Source: Pseudomonas putida (GTDB lineage Bacteria; Pseudomonadota; Gammaproteobacteria; Pseudomonadales; Pseudomonadaceae). From it: a stretch of 64,000 nucleotides of DNA. The notes beneath the pieces are model-generated. The model was not told the DNA's origin. It saw only the letters and a list, made by a program, of their open reading frames with translations, and made no database searches. Where the stretch lies: positions 4,030,501 through 4,094,500 of the forward strand of contig CP124529.1 of NCBI GenBank assembly GCA_029953615.1, given 5' to 3'. Shown one piece after another: positions 35,295 to 45,248 of the stretch (positions are counted from its first letter, which is position 1; the number at the start of each line of letters is the position of its first letter). A program made the position numbers and the translations under genes.

Positions 35295-36529
35295 GGCTGC
35301 TCCTCTTCCTGCTGCACGTCCTGCAACAGCAGGGCGAAGTCGGCCAGCGCCTGCTCGTCGGCGGGGTTGCCATAGGCCTGCTCCCAGGCGCGGCTGAACA
35401 GGTCCTGCGGGGTCATCTGAGCCAGTTCGACAAAGGCCAGGTCATCGTCTTCGGCGTTGTTGCGGCCGGCGTATTCGGCGCTGATGCGGATCAAGCGCAC
35501 GGCCTTGCCTTGCAGGGCGGTTTCGATCTGCTGGCGCAGGTCGGGCTGCGGTTCGTCCAGTATCACCCGCACTTCCAGCCAGGGCTGGCGGTTGGGGTCC
35601 TCGAGCAGGTCGATCACTGGCAGGTCGGCCAGTTGTTCCAGCAGTTCGCCCAATGGCGCCGGGCCGACCCGTTGCAGCGCGACGGCGCGCGGAACCGGGC
35701 GTGGTTCGACGCTGACCAGGCCGGTGCCGTCCAGTTCCACTTCCAGTACCTGGTGCGGGTAGTTGATTTCGGCGAACGACAGCGGAATCGGCGAGCCGCT
35801 GTAGCGGATGCGTTCTTCGCGGTTGACCTTCTGCGGCTTGTGCAGGTGGCCCAGGGCGACGTAGCTGATGGCCTTGTCGAACAGCCTGGCCGGCAGCGCC
35901 TCGGCGTTGCCAATGATCAGGCTGCGCTCGGAGTCCTCCGACACTGCGCCACCGGCCATGTGCGCGTGGCTGATGGCGATCAGCGCCTGGTCCTTCTTGC
36001 GCTTCTTTTGCGCTGCGGCGATCAGTTGCTGGTGTACCTGGGTGATGCCTTGCAGGTAGTCATCGCCCAGTTGCGGGCCGGTCACTTCGGCCGGGCGCAG
36101 GAAGGGCAGGGCCAGGCACCAGGCGGCGACCTTCCCGCGGCCGTTGGTCAGCGGAATCAGCAGGCGCTCGGCGTCCAGCTGGCCCTCGTCCAGCCAGTGC
36201 ACACGGCCCAGGGCATGGGTGCGCAGGCGACGCATCAGCGCTGCCGGCAGTTCGATGCGCGAGCCGGAGTCGTGGTTGCCGGCGATCATCACGATGTCCA
36301 GTTTGGGCTGTTGCTCGTGGGCCTGGACGATGAAGTCGTAGAGGCGTTCCTGGGCTTTGACCGGCGGGTTGACCGTGTCGAAGATATCGCCGGCAATCAG
36401 TAGCGCATCCGGCTGGCGCAGGCGCAGCTGGCCGAGCAGCCAGTCGAGGAAGCAGGCGTGTTCGAAGTCGCGTTCCTGGCCGTGCAGGCTTTGGCCCAGG
36501 TGCCAGTCGGAGGTATGAAACAGACGCAT
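35291..36529 (-). CDS. sbcD: Exonuclease subunit SbcD
   Basis: 412 residues from ATG 36529; an upstream start would add about 38 unlikely residues. Mre11-like phosphoesterase motifs are MRLFHTSDWHLGQ (Asp8, His10), LLIAGDIFDTVNP, IAGNHDSGSRIELPA and ISHAHMAGG. The capping and SbcC-binding C-terminal regions follow. It forms the nuclease half of SbcCD and is coupled to sbcC by a 4-base overlap. Confidence 0.96.
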   Translation of the reverse strand: MRLFHTSDWHLGQSLHGQERDFEHACFLDWLLGQLRLRQPDALLIAGDIFDTVNPPVKAQERLYDFIVQAHEQQPKLDIVMIAGNHDSGSRIELPAALMRRLRTHALGRVHWLDEGQLDAERLLIPLTNGRGKVAAWCLALPFLRPAEVTGPQLGDDYLQGITQVHQQLIAAAQKKRKKDQALIAISHAHMAGGAVSEDSERSLIIGNAEALPARLFDKAISYVALGHLHKPQKVNREERIRYSGSPIPLSFAEINYPHQVLEVELDGTGLVSVEPRPVPRAVALQRVGPAPLGELLEQLADLPVIDLLEDPNRQPWLEVRVILDEPQPDLRQQIETALQGKAVRLIRISAEYAGRNNAEDDDLAFVELAQMTPQDLFSRAWEQAYGNPADEQALADFALLLQDVQQEEEQP

Positions 36530-36589
36530 GGATGACCTGTTGGTGTCGAGTCGAGCAAGCGGGGAAAGGGCGGTATGGTAACCCAAGCA

Positions 36590-36800
36590 TGGGGCCGCTG
36601 TGCGGCCCAATCGCCGGCAAGCCAGCTCGCACAGGTTCTGCACTGTCCTTGAGCTTTGTGCAGTGCCTGTGGGAGCTGGCTTGCCGGCGATGAGGCCGGT
36701 CGACTTTATCTCAATGCCAGGTGATATCGCCGGTCTGCCGGGGTGGCTGGCACCGGCTGCGCCGGTGTTCGCGGGTGAACCCGCGAAAAGGCCCGCACAG
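36590..36800. repeat. REP pair (third variant) followed by short hairpins
   Basis: AATCGCCGGCAAGCCAGCTC, continuing into GCACAGG, and its partner CCTGTGGGAGCTGGCTTGCC, continuing into GGCGAT, face each other at about 36608-36690. A second cluster of small palindromes (CCGGCTGCGCCGG, TTCGCGGGTGAACCCGCGAA) fills 36749-36790. The first pair belongs to a GCCGGCAAGCCAGCTC type that differs from the other REP pairs here. No gene is seen in this 280-base gap. Confidence 0.8.
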
Positions 36801-36808
36801 GCAGCCGA

Positions 36809-38443
36809 TTACTTGGGATAGAGCGGCGGCAGGTTGCCGCTCTCGCCAGGCGGCAGCAGTACCTGCTCAGCCGGCGGAATCGTACCGATCGCCCGCCACA
36901 AATCCTCACCCTGCCAATACTGCCCGCTCTCGCTGTACAACGCCCCGTTCAGGCCATCCAGCGCATCCGACAGTGGCACAAAGCGCGCCGCCATCTCGGC
37001 CAGGGTCTCCGGCTGCTGACGGGCCCAGGCGTCCAGCGCCTGGCGGGTCGCCTGCGGGTCGTTGGCCTGGCACGCGCGCTTGAGGTCGTCCAGCAGGGTA
37101 CGTGGGCTCGGCCCGGCCTGCGCGGCACGTAGCACCGCCGGTTGCGAACGGGCTCGCCACCACAGGGCGAAGCCGAGCACGGTGGTGAGGGCGAACACCA
37201 GAGTGGCCAGCTGCCAGGGCCACAGCAAGCTATTGGCACTGCTGTTGTCGCCGACCGGGGTATCGGCGCTCAGCGCCGGGTTGTCCTGCACGTTCAGCGT
37301 GCGCGCCGGCAGGCTGCTGTGCTCCAGGTGGTCTTCGCGGGTATTCCACCAGGCCACTTCCAGCACCGGCAGGGCCAGCATGCCGCTGTGGGTCGGCACC
37401 AGGGCTTCGCGCTCTTCGCGGTTGGCGATCATGCCGCGGTCGCTGATTTCGTTGCGCAGCAACGGCTGGTCGGGGTAGCGGCGCAGGCCGGTGATTTCGG
37501 TGGCTGGCAGCGGTGGCAGCTGGGTGCTGGACAAGCCTTCGGCACGCAAGGTGATGTTACGGGTCAGCGAGTCGCCAATCTGCACCTGCTGGTTGCCAGG
37601 GTCGGGGTTCCAGTGCTCTTCCAGGGTCAGGCTGCGGGCAGGTAGCCACGGCACACCAGCCGGCCAGGCCGCCGGAATCGGCCGTACGGCCAGGCGCAAT
37701 GGCAGTGAGCTGACCTGCACCTGGCGGCCGGTCCGGGCCGTGCCGTTGGCTTGCGGGGCTTCGTCCGGGCTGGCGGCGGCGGTGGCGGTGAAGGCCAGCG
37801 GCGGGATGTCGAGGGTGCCGCTTTGCTGGGGATACACGGCATAGCGGGTTTCGATCACGCCATGGCGGACGCCGTTGATTTCCTTTTCATAGGTGCGCGA
37901 TTCACCCAGCGGTTCGACTTTGGCGTTCTCCAGTTGCAGCGGGCTGAGGTTGCTGTCGTCATACAGCGCCACCGAGTGGTAGATGCGCAGGGTAAGCACG
38001 GCCTGGGCCTGGACGTAGACCTCGTTGCTGTCGAGCGTGGCTTCGATGAACACCTGCGAGGCGCTGTCCTGGCGGCTGGCGTCGGCCTGCAGCACTTGCA
38101 GTTCGATGGCCTGACTGTGCGACTGGCCCAGTTGCAGCTCGGGGATGCGCAGGCTGCCGCTGCGCCGCGGCAGCAGGGTAATGATCCAGCGGGTGCTGGC
38201 GCGGGTTTCGCCGTCGAGGCTGTGCAGGCTGTTGAGCTGGCGCGTGCCGCGCACTTCGAAGTCACCCTCCAGCGCGCGCAGGTCGGGCTTGCCGAACTGG
38301 GTGACATCCTGGCTTTCCAGGGTCAGCTCCAGGCTTTCGCCGGCTTCCAGGCGGGTACGGTCAACGCTGGCCTGCAGCAGTGGTTCGGCCTGGGCCAGCA
38401 CGGCCCACAGCAGGCTGAGGAGAAAGACGCCGAAGCGACTCAT
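36809..38443 (-). CDS. BatD family protein (aerotolerance operon)
   Basis: 544 residues. A signal peptide (MSRFGVFLLSLLWAVLAQA) is followed by a large periplasmic region of Ig-like beta domains (SVDRTRLEAGESLELTLESQ; YVQAQAVLTLRIYHSVAL), one membrane helix around residue 405 (LATLVFALTTVLGFALWW) and a cytoplasmic helical tail. This is the BatD/oxygen-tolerance family. It is the last gene of the moxR operon and overlaps the VWA-TPR gene by 4 bases. BatABD proteins are thought to act as a membrane complex with the MoxR ATPase; the biochemical role is unproven. Confidence 0.87.
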   Translation of the reverse strand: MSRFGVFLLSLLWAVLAQAEPLLQASVDRTRLEAGESLELTLESQDVTQFGKPDLRALEGDFEVRGTRQLNSLHSLDGETRASTRWIITLLPRRSGSLRIPELQLGQSHSQAIELQVLQADASRQDSASQVFIEATLDSNEVYVQAQAVLTLRIYHSVALYDDSNLSPLQLENAKVEPLGESRTYEKEINGVRHGVIETRYAVYPQQSGTLDIPPLAFTATAAASPDEAPQANGTARTGRQVQVSSLPLRLAVRPIPAAWPAGVPWLPARSLTLEEHWNPDPGNQQVQIGDSLTRNITLRAEGLSSTQLPPLPATEITGLRRYPDQPLLRNEISDRGMIANREEREALVPTHSGMLALPVLEVAWWNTREDHLEHSSLPARTLNVQDNPALSADTPVGDNSSANSLLWPWQLATLVFALTTVLGFALWWRARSQPAVLRAAQAGPSPRTLLDDLKRACQANDPQATRQALDAWARQQPETLAEMAARFVPLSDALDGLNGALYSESGQYWQGEDLWRAIGTIPPAEQVLLPPGESGNLPPLYPK

Positions 38444-40158
38444 CGTGGGGTTTCCTGATGCAATTGCTGTTCATACCAGAATTTGCGCCGCAGCAGCTCC
38501 GCCGGGTTGTCGGGGATCTCCCGCAGCCATTGTTCCAGGGCCTGGCGCTGTTCGGCATCGAGGCTGGTCGATACCGGGCGCTGCGGCGGCTGGATGACGC
38601 TGTCATCCGCGCCGGCCTGGTTGCCGGGTGCTGCCTGGCTGTTGCTGCTGCCTTCGCCGGGCTGTTCGGCGTTGGCGTGTTCGTCGTCGCCGGCCGTGCC
38701 TTGGGCCGGGCTGCTGGCCGAGCTGCTGTTGCCTTCGGTTTCGCTGCCGGGCGTGCCTTGGGCATCGCTGCTGGCCGGTTGTTCCTCGGCCTTGGCCTCG
38801 CGCTGTTGCAGCAGTTGCTGCACCAGCGCCTGGTTGTCCAGCGCCGCCTGCAGGTCGGGCTGGCGCTCCAGGGCTTGTTCGTAGGCGTCCAGCGCGGCTT
38901 CCAGGTCACCGCTGCGGGCCAGGGCATTGCCTCGATTGTAGTGGGCGGCGGCCGTGTCGCCTTGGGAAAAGGCTTCGGCGGCACCAGAATAATCGCCCGC
39001 CTGGTACAGGGCCATGCCGCGCCATTGCGGGTCCTGGAACTGGCGCGCGGCACTGGCCGGGCGGTTTTGCTCCAGCAGGCGCTGACCTTGCTGGTCGGGG
39101 CGCAGCCACAGGTCGTTGAATTCGAAGGCCTGGCTGGGCTGGGGCAGGGCCAGCAGCAGCGGCAGGCAGAACAGCCAGCCGCGCCGGCCGGCACAGGCGG
39201 CCAGTAGCAACAGCGGCAGCAGCAGCCAGTAACCTTGGTCGGCCCAGCTGTCCAGTTGCAGGGTCTGGCCGCCACTGCGCCCGGCGCGCGGGTTGTCGAA
39301 CAGGCCCAGGCCGCGCAGGTCAAGGTCGTCGATACGGGCATGCCGGTAGCGCCCGCCGGTGCCGCTGATAAAGCTCTTGAGGCTGGCGCTGTCCAGACGC
39401 GGCAACAGGATGCCGCCCTGGTCGTCCTTGAGGTATTCGCCGTTGGCCTGGCGCACCGGTGCGCCTTCGCGGCTGCCGATGCCCAGCATCAACAGGCTCG
39501 GGCCCTGGCGGCCGAGGGCCTGGGCGATGCCTTGGCGCTCCGGGGCGCTGAGCGACGAGCCGATCAGCAGCAGGCGGCCCTGGCCCAGGCCGCTCTGGGC
39601 CAGCAGGGCCAGGCCCTTTTGCACGGCCAGGTCGGCACGCTGGCCAGGTTTGGGCATGATCGACGGATCGATCGCCTCGAGCAGGTTGCGGGTGGTGGCC
39701 AGGTCATCGGACAGCGGCACCAGTGTATGCGCGGAGCCGGCATAGACCACCAGCGCGGTCTGGCTGTCACGGCGGTGCTCCAGCAGGTCGAGGATTTTGC
39801 GCCGCGCCTGTTCCAGGCGGTTGGGCGGGCTGTCCTCGGCGAGCATCTGCGGGGTCAGTTCGAGCAGGATCACCAGCGGGTCGGCCGGGCGCTGGCGGTT
39901 TTCTTCCACGCGCTGCCAACTGGGCCCGAGCAGGGCCAGGATCACCAGCATCCAGGCCAGGCCCAGCGCCACCCACGGCAGTTTACTGGTGCTGCCGCTG
40001 CCACCGCCTAGCAGTACGCCATGGAACGCTGGCGGCAGAATCATCTGCCAGCGCCCGGCGCGCTTGCGCCGGTGCCACAGTTTGTACAGCAGCCAGCCAA
40101 GCAGGGGCACGGCCAGCAGCCATAGCGGGCGCAACCATTCGGGCCACAGTTCGATCAT
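38440..40158 (-). CDS. VWA domain plus TPR membrane protein (BatB/BatC-like fusion)
   Basis: 572 residues from ATG 40158, overlapping the upstream stop. Two N-terminal membrane helices (LWLLAVPLLGWLLYKLW and LPWVALGLAWMLVILALL) are followed by a von Willebrand A domain in which the metal-site motif is degenerate (LLELTPQ instead of DxSxS). A third helix lies near GYWLLLPLLLLAAC, then TPR repeats (AHYNRGNALARSGDLEAALD, YEQALERQPDLQAALDNQAL) and a long low-complexity Gln/Ser/Glu/Ala tail before a conserved C-terminal PDNPAELLRRKFWYEQQL. It combines BatB and BatC in one chain. Confidence 0.86.
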   Translation of the reverse strand: MIELWPEWLRPLWLLAVPLLGWLLYKLWHRRKRAGRWQMILPPAFHGVLLGGGSGSTSKLPWVALGLAWMLVILALLGPSWQRVEENRQRPADPLVILLELTPQMLAEDSPPNRLEQARRKILDLLEHRRDSQTALVVYAGSAHTLVPLSDDLATTRNLLEAIDPSIMPKPGQRADLAVQKGLALLAQSGLGQGRLLLIGSSLSAPERQGIAQALGRQGPSLLMLGIGSREGAPVRQANGEYLKDDQGGILLPRLDSASLKSFISGTGGRYRHARIDDLDLRGLGLFDNPRAGRSGGQTLQLDSWADQGYWLLLPLLLLAACAGRRGWLFCLPLLLALPQPSQAFEFNDLWLRPDQQGQRLLEQNRPASAARQFQDPQWRGMALYQAGDYSGAAEAFSQGDTAAAHYNRGNALARSGDLEAALDAYEQALERQPDLQAALDNQALVQQLLQQREAKAEEQPASSDAQGTPGSETEGNSSSASSPAQGTAGDDEHANAEQPGEGSSNSQAAPGNQAGADDSVIQPPQRPVSTSLDAEQRQALEQWLREIPDNPAELLRRKFWYEQQLHQETPR

Positions 40159-41231
40159 CGCCGCCTCCTCAGGCGCAAGCGCTTCAGGCGCTGGCGCCAC
40201 TCCGGGTGCGGTTGCAGGAAGCGCGGCTTGCGCAGCAGGCGCTGCAACAGGTTGTCGGGCCATTGCACGGCCACCACCAGCAGCACGCTCAGCAGCAGGG
40301 CCAAGGCCAGGGGCCAGGCATACAAGGCTTTGGCCGTACGCGCCTGGGTCGGTTGCTGGGCTACGGGTTCGAGCTGGTCGAGGGTGTCGCCGATGGCGTC
40401 CAGTTCGGCGCCGTCATGGGCGCGGAAGTAGGTGCCATGGGTGATCTCGGCAATTTCCTTGAGCGAGGCTTCGTCCAGGTCCAGGCTCGGGTTCAGGCCG
40501 AGCAGGCCAGGGGTGCCGCTGGCTTCGGGGTTGGCGCCGATGCCGATGGTGTAGATACGCACGCCTTCCTGGGCGGCCAGGCGGGCGGCGGTCAGCGGGT
40601 GGATCTGCCCGCCATTGTTGGCGCCGTCGGTGATCAGCACCAGCACCCGGCTTTGTGCCGGGCGTTGGCGCAGGCGCTTGACCGCCAGGCCAATGGCGTC
40701 GCCGATGGCGGTGTTCTTGCCGGCGATGCCGATCTGCGCCTCGTCGAGGAAGGTACGCACGGTACGCCGGTCGAAGGTGAGCGGGGCCTGCAGGTAGGCC
40801 TGGCTGCCGAACAGGATCAGGCCCACGCGGTCGCCCTCGCGGTCTTGCAGGAAGTCGCCGAGCAACGCTTTGACCAGGTCAAGGCGGCTGATCTCTTCGT
40901 TCTGCCACTGCATGTCGGGGAAGTCCATCGACCCGGACACATCCACCGCCACCAGCAGGTCGCGGCCGCTGGCGGCCACTGGCACCGGCTCGCCCAGCCA
41001 TTGCGGGCGGGCGGCGGCGCACAACAGCAGCAGCCAGATGACGACAAAGGGCGCCTGCTGGCGCCAGGTCGGCAGGTTGAGCCTTGCGCGGCGGCCGGCC
41101 AGGCCCTCCAGCTCGTCGAGGAAGCCCACCTTGAGCACCGGTTCGCCGCTGTCGGCGGCCGGCAGTACCAGGCGCGCCAGCCACGGCAGCGGAAACAGGG
41201 CGAATACCCACGGCCAGGCCAGTTCAAACAT
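40155..41231 (-). CDS. VWA-domain membrane protein, BatA-like
   Basis: 358 residues from ATG 41231 (MFELAWPWVFALF). Two N-terminal membrane segments are followed by an intact von Willebrand A domain with the MIDAS motif DVSGSMDF, the downstream TPxTDGxxN-like VLITDGANNGG, and a final membrane helix (WPLALALLLSVLLVVAVQW). A complete MIDAS implies divalent-metal-dependent protein binding, unlike the degenerate one in the next gene. The start overlaps the DUF4381 gene end by 8 bases. Confidence 0.88.
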   Translation of the reverse strand: MFELAWPWVFALFPLPWLARLVLPAADSGEPVLKVGFLDELEGLAGRRARLNLPTWRQQAPFVVIWLLLLCAAARPQWLGEPVPVAASGRDLLVAVDVSGSMDFPDMQWQNEEISRLDLVKALLGDFLQDREGDRVGLILFGSQAYLQAPLTFDRRTVRTFLDEAQIGIAGKNTAIGDAIGLAVKRLRQRPAQSRVLVLITDGANNGGQIHPLTAARLAAQEGVRIYTIGIGANPEASGTPGLLGLNPSLDLDEASLKEIAEITHGTYFRAHDGAELDAIGDTLDQLEPVAQQPTQARTAKALYAWPLALALLLSVLLVVAVQWPDNLLQRLLRKPRFLQPHPEWRQRLKRLRLRRRR

Positions 41232-41718
41232 GCTTGCGGATCCAGGTTTCGACGGCCTGGCTGAGCCCGGCGATGGCCTTGTCATCGAGCTTGCACTCGG
41301 GTTTGTAGGCGCCTTCGACCAGCACCATCCAGCGGGTCAGGCCGGCGGCCGGGCAGCGGTTGTCGAGAAACGCCAGCCACTGGCGACCGTTGAGGGTATG
41401 GCTGTTGGCGCCTGGGTAGTGGCTGCGGCACAGGCGCTTGAGCAGGGCGTTGATCTGTTGCAGCCAGGCTCCGGCCGGGGCACCGTCGTAGGGGCGCGGC
41501 AGGCGGGCCAGCTCGGCCAGCGCCTCTACGCGTACCGGGTCCAGGGGTTGTTCGGCACGCACGATGCGGCGTTTGCCCGGGCGCCAGCGGCGCACCCGCC
41601 ACAGGCCCCAGGCCAGCAGCGGCAGCACGGCCAGCAGCAGCCACCAGCCGGGTGCCGGTGGCCACAGGCCGATCGGCGCGGGGGCAATCAGCGGCTGCAG
41701 TTGATCAAGCGGGTTCAT
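41224..41718 (-). CDS. DUF4381 membrane protein
   Basis: 164 residues. A proline-rich start (MNPLDQLQPLIAPAPIGLWP) is followed by one membrane helix (GWWLLLAVLPLLAWGLW) and a basic cytoplasmic domain with a conserved helical core (RVEALAELARLPRPYDG, ALLKRLCRSHYPGANSHTLN, WLAFLDNRC). This family is found between DUF58 and VWA genes in moxR operons, as here. The function is unknown. Confidence 0.85.
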   Translation of the reverse strand: MNPLDQLQPLIAPAPIGLWPPAPGWWLLLAVLPLLAWGLWRVRRWRPGKRRIVRAEQPLDPVRVEALAELARLPRPYDGAPAGAWLQQINALLKRLCRSHYPGANSHTLNGRQWLAFLDNRCPAAGLTRWMVLVEGAYKPECKLDDKAIAGLSQAVETWIRKHV

Positions 41719-41731
41719 TGGCCGCTGCTCT

Positions 41732-42677
41732 TCATGACGCGCTCCGTGGCCGCTGGGCGTTCAGGTATTCACGCAGTTGCTCGATCATTTCGCTTTGGGT
41801 GCTCAGGGGCATCAGCAGCACGCGCAGCTTTTGCGCCATCAGCTCCCAGCGCTCGATGCGCGCTTCGGCCTGCTGGCGGTAGGCCTGGCGCAGGTTGGCG
41901 TCCAGGGTGTCGAGCTCCAGCTGCGCGCTGCGCTGTGCGAAGCGCAGCAGGCCGGCGGCGGGCAGGGCGTGGTCGAGTGGGTCGGACACTGGCATCAGCA
42001 GCATAATCGCAATGGCGCGAGAGCATGGCCAGGTGCTGCTCGACCTGGGCGCTGAGCGAACGTTCATCGCAGATCACGATGGCCAGGCTGCCAGGGCGCA
42101 GCACTTCGCGGGCGCGGCGCAGGGCCAGGCCGAGGCTGTCGGCGCCGGGGTTGGCCTCGGTGTGCAGCGCCTGGTTGACCTTGGCCAGGCGGTTGAGCAG
42201 TTGCAGCAGGCTCTGCTTGCTGCGCCGGGGCTTGATTTCATGGTGTTCGTTGTCGCCGAACACCAACCCGCCGATGCGGTCGTTGTGGCCCAGTGCGGCC
42301 CAGCCGAACAGCGCCGCAGCCTGGGCCGCCAGTACCGACTTGAACATCAGCCCCGAGCCGAAGAACAGCCGCTGGCTCTGCTCGACGAGGATGAAGATGG
42401 GCCGTTCGCGCTCTTCGTGGAACAGCTTGGTGTGCGGCTCCTGGGTACGCGCAGTGACCCGCCAGTCGATGTTGCGCACATCGTCGCCGGCCTGGTACAC
42501 GCGCACCTGGTCGAAATCCACGCCGCGGCCGCGCAGCTTGGAGTGGTGCAGGCCCACCAGCGGGCTGCGCTGGCCAGGCCGGGAAAACAGCTGGATTTCG
42601 CGCACTCGGTGGCGCATGTCGATCAGCTCGGCAAGGCCGATGCGGATGCCGGGTTCGGCCAGCGACGCAGTGGGCAT
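41732..42677 (-). pseudogene. DUF58 family protein, frameshifted
   Basis: From ATG 42677, 4 bases after the moxR stop, the frame gives the DUF58 hallmark: GLHHSKLRGRGVDFDQVRVY, AGDDVRNIDWRVTARTQEPH, KLFHEERERPIFILVEQS and a VWA-like core (LAIVICDERSLSAQVEQHLA). Near 42005 the frame goes wrong; the adjacent frame supplies IMLLMPVSDPLDHALPAAGL and a plausible end (MIEQLREYLNAQRPRSAS) at 41732. The span is 946 bases, one over a multiple of three; one base fewer gives 314 residues, the expected size. The rest of this operon is intact, so a sequencing error is quite possible. Confidence 0.82.
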
Positions 42678-42681
42678 GGGC

Positions 42682-43641
<960 letters not shown>

Positions 43642-43836
43642 CGGTGACGGTTTCCTGGTGTGGGGCCGCAGGCGGCTGGAGGCAACTGCCCTGGCAAGGG
43701 GTGATACTTTAATCCATCCGGGGGGGTGGCGACCAATGGCGGCAGGGAAATTTATCCTTGCCGGGGGCCATGCAGCTGCGGAAATGTCCTGCATATGGCT
43801 GGCCATTGGCTGATGGTCTGCAGCAGCGTGCTGGCG

Positions 43837-43863
43837 CCTGCTTGTGCTTTTTGTACAAGCAGG
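43837..43863 (+). promoter_or_regulatory. Hairpin overlapping the ribosome binding site of the DUF2235 gene
   Basis: CCTGCTTGT (43837-43845) pairs perfectly with ACAAGCAGG (43855-43863) around a T-rich loop of 9. The 3' arm contains the first bases of the Shine-Dalgarno AGGAG (43861-43865) for ATG 43874. Folding would mask the site, so translation of the DUF2235 gene could be limited by this structure. The rest of the 230-base gap (43642-43836) shows no gene. Confidence 0.5.
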
Positions 43864-43873
43864 AGACATGAGG

Positions 43874-45181
43874 ATGGACCTGAACAGCTGTAGCACTGCA
43901 CGCACCTCGCCGGTCACCCTGCGTTTTGGCGTGTTCTTCGATGGCACCGGTAACAACCTGAACAATGTGATGCCGGTGGATGCGCCGGGGAGCAAGGGGG
44001 CCAGTTATGCCAACGCCTTGAGCAACGTCGCCCTGTTGCATGCGCTGTACCCGACGCAGGGGGCCAATGCTGACGGAACCATGGCTTTTCTGAAGCGCTA
44101 TGTCGAGGGCGTAGGCACCCTGGCCGGGGAGGCGGACCATGCCTATGCCTCGGCCACCGGGTGTGGGCGCAGGGGGGCCGAGGCGCGGGTCGACGAGGCC
44201 TTGGCGGGGATTGCCGGGCAACTGCGGGAGTGGGGCCAGGCGCACCCACAGGCAAGGCTCGAGCGGGTCGAGTTCGACCTGTTCGGTTTCAGCAGGGGCG
44301 CGGCGGCGGTGCGGCATCTGGCCAACCTCCTGCACGATGGCGGCGGCGAGCGCTTGGCTGTGCACAGCGGCATTGGCATCAACTTCATCGGCCTGTTCGA
44401 CACGGTGGCGGCGATCATTGCGCCGCTGCAGGGCGATTTTGACCCCGCCGACGACCGCCATGGTGGCTTGCGCCTGGGACTGGGCGTGGGCATTGCCCGG
44501 CAAGTGGTGCAACTGGTGGCGGGCGACGAGCAGCGGCACAATTTCCCGCTGGTTGGCAGTGGCCATGACATCGTGTTGCCGGGCGTGCACTCGAACATCG
44601 GTGGTGGTTACCCAGCTATCACGCAGGAGCAGGTGCTACTGTGCAAACCGCAGTCTCAGCGGGTGCCGGTGGGTATGCGCGCCGAGCATACGCGTGTGCA
44701 TGCCTCGGTCAGTGCGTTGCTGGCGTCGTCGTTTGGTGAAATGGGCGCGCCCAGGCCGCGGGTGCTGGCCTGGGAGGTACCGATTGCCGGTGGCCTGCCT
44801 GGCGAGGCGCAAAAACAGGTCTATGCGGCGGTATACCGCGAACGGGAAGTGGCCGGTCAGCTGTCCCGGGTGTACCTGAGCATCATGCGGGAGCTGGCGG
44901 TGCGTGCTGGTGTGCCGTTTGCGCAACTGGGCGGGCAGGCCGAGCATCGGCTGCCGGATGAACTACTGAGCATCAGCCGCAAGTTGCATGCGTTTGCCCT
45001 GGGTGAATGTGAACAGCCCGGGCTGACCGAGGATGAGCAGCGATTGTTGCGGGACAGGTACGTGCATGCATCCGCGAACTGGAATGCGTTGAAAGGGTTG
45101 CACAGCAGTGTGCTGGATGTGCTGTTCGTCAATCGGCCGGGTGCAGGTGGGCGGGTGGTGCATGCGAACCCGGCGTCTTGA
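43874..45181 (+). CDS. DUF2235 alpha/beta-hydrolase, Tle1-like putative phospholipase
   Basis: 435 residues from ATG 43874 (8 bases after AGGAG; ATG 43868 is too close). The family motifs are FGVFFDGTGNN at 18-28, the nucleophile elbow LFGFSRGAAAVR (Ser140), GLFDTVAAI (Asp176) and PGVHSNIGGGYP (His239), giving a complete Ser-Asp-His set. DUF2235 includes the Tle1 phospholipase effectors of type VI secretion. No immunity-like lipoprotein, VgrG, PAAR or chaperone gene is adjacent: moxR lies upstream on the other strand and a REP palindrome and MFS gene follow. It could be an orphan effector or a cytoplasmic hydrolase. Confidence 0.82.
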   Translation: MDLNSCSTARTSPVTLRFGVFFDGTGNNLNNVMPVDAPGSKGASYANALSNVALLHALYPTQGANADGTMAFLKRYVEGVGTLAGEADHAYASATGCGRRGAEARVDEALAGIAGQLREWGQAHPQARLERVEFDLFGFSRGAAAVRHLANLLHDGGGERLAVHSGIGINFIGLFDTVAAIIAPLQGDFDPADDRHGGLRLGLGVGIARQVVQLVAGDEQRHNFPLVGSGHDIVLPGVHSNIGGGYPAITQEQVLLCKPQSQRVPVGMRAEHTRVHASVSALLASSFGEMGAPRPRVLAWEVPIAGGLPGEAQKQVYAAVYREREVAGQLSRVYLSIMRELAVRAGVPFAQLGGQAEHRLPDELLSISRKLHAFALGECEQPGLTEDEQRLLRDRYVHASANWNALKGLHSSVLDVLFVNRPGAGGRVVHANPAS

Positions 45182-45193
45182 TTGCTCGAATTC

Positions 45194-45229
45194 TCCCTGT
45201 GGGAGCGGGCGCGCCCGCTCCCACAGGGA
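45194..45229. repeat. Perfect 36-base palindrome of REP sequence
   Basis: The sequence reads identically on both strands from TCCCTGTGGGAGCGGGCG to its mirror half ending at 45229. It corresponds to two REP units fused head to head with no spacer. It lies between the converging DUF2235 and MFS genes and probably also terminates transcription in both directions. Confidence 0.85.
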
Positions 45230-45248
45230 TTTGCGCCGGGCCCAGGGT

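Noticed and set aside
31521..35375. A 1284-codon open frame on the plus strand opposite sbcC
   Set aside because: It is the antisense of the Gln/Leu-rich coiled coils of SbcC, which gives an artificial leucine-rich hydrophobic protein; the real SbcC motifs are on the minus strand.
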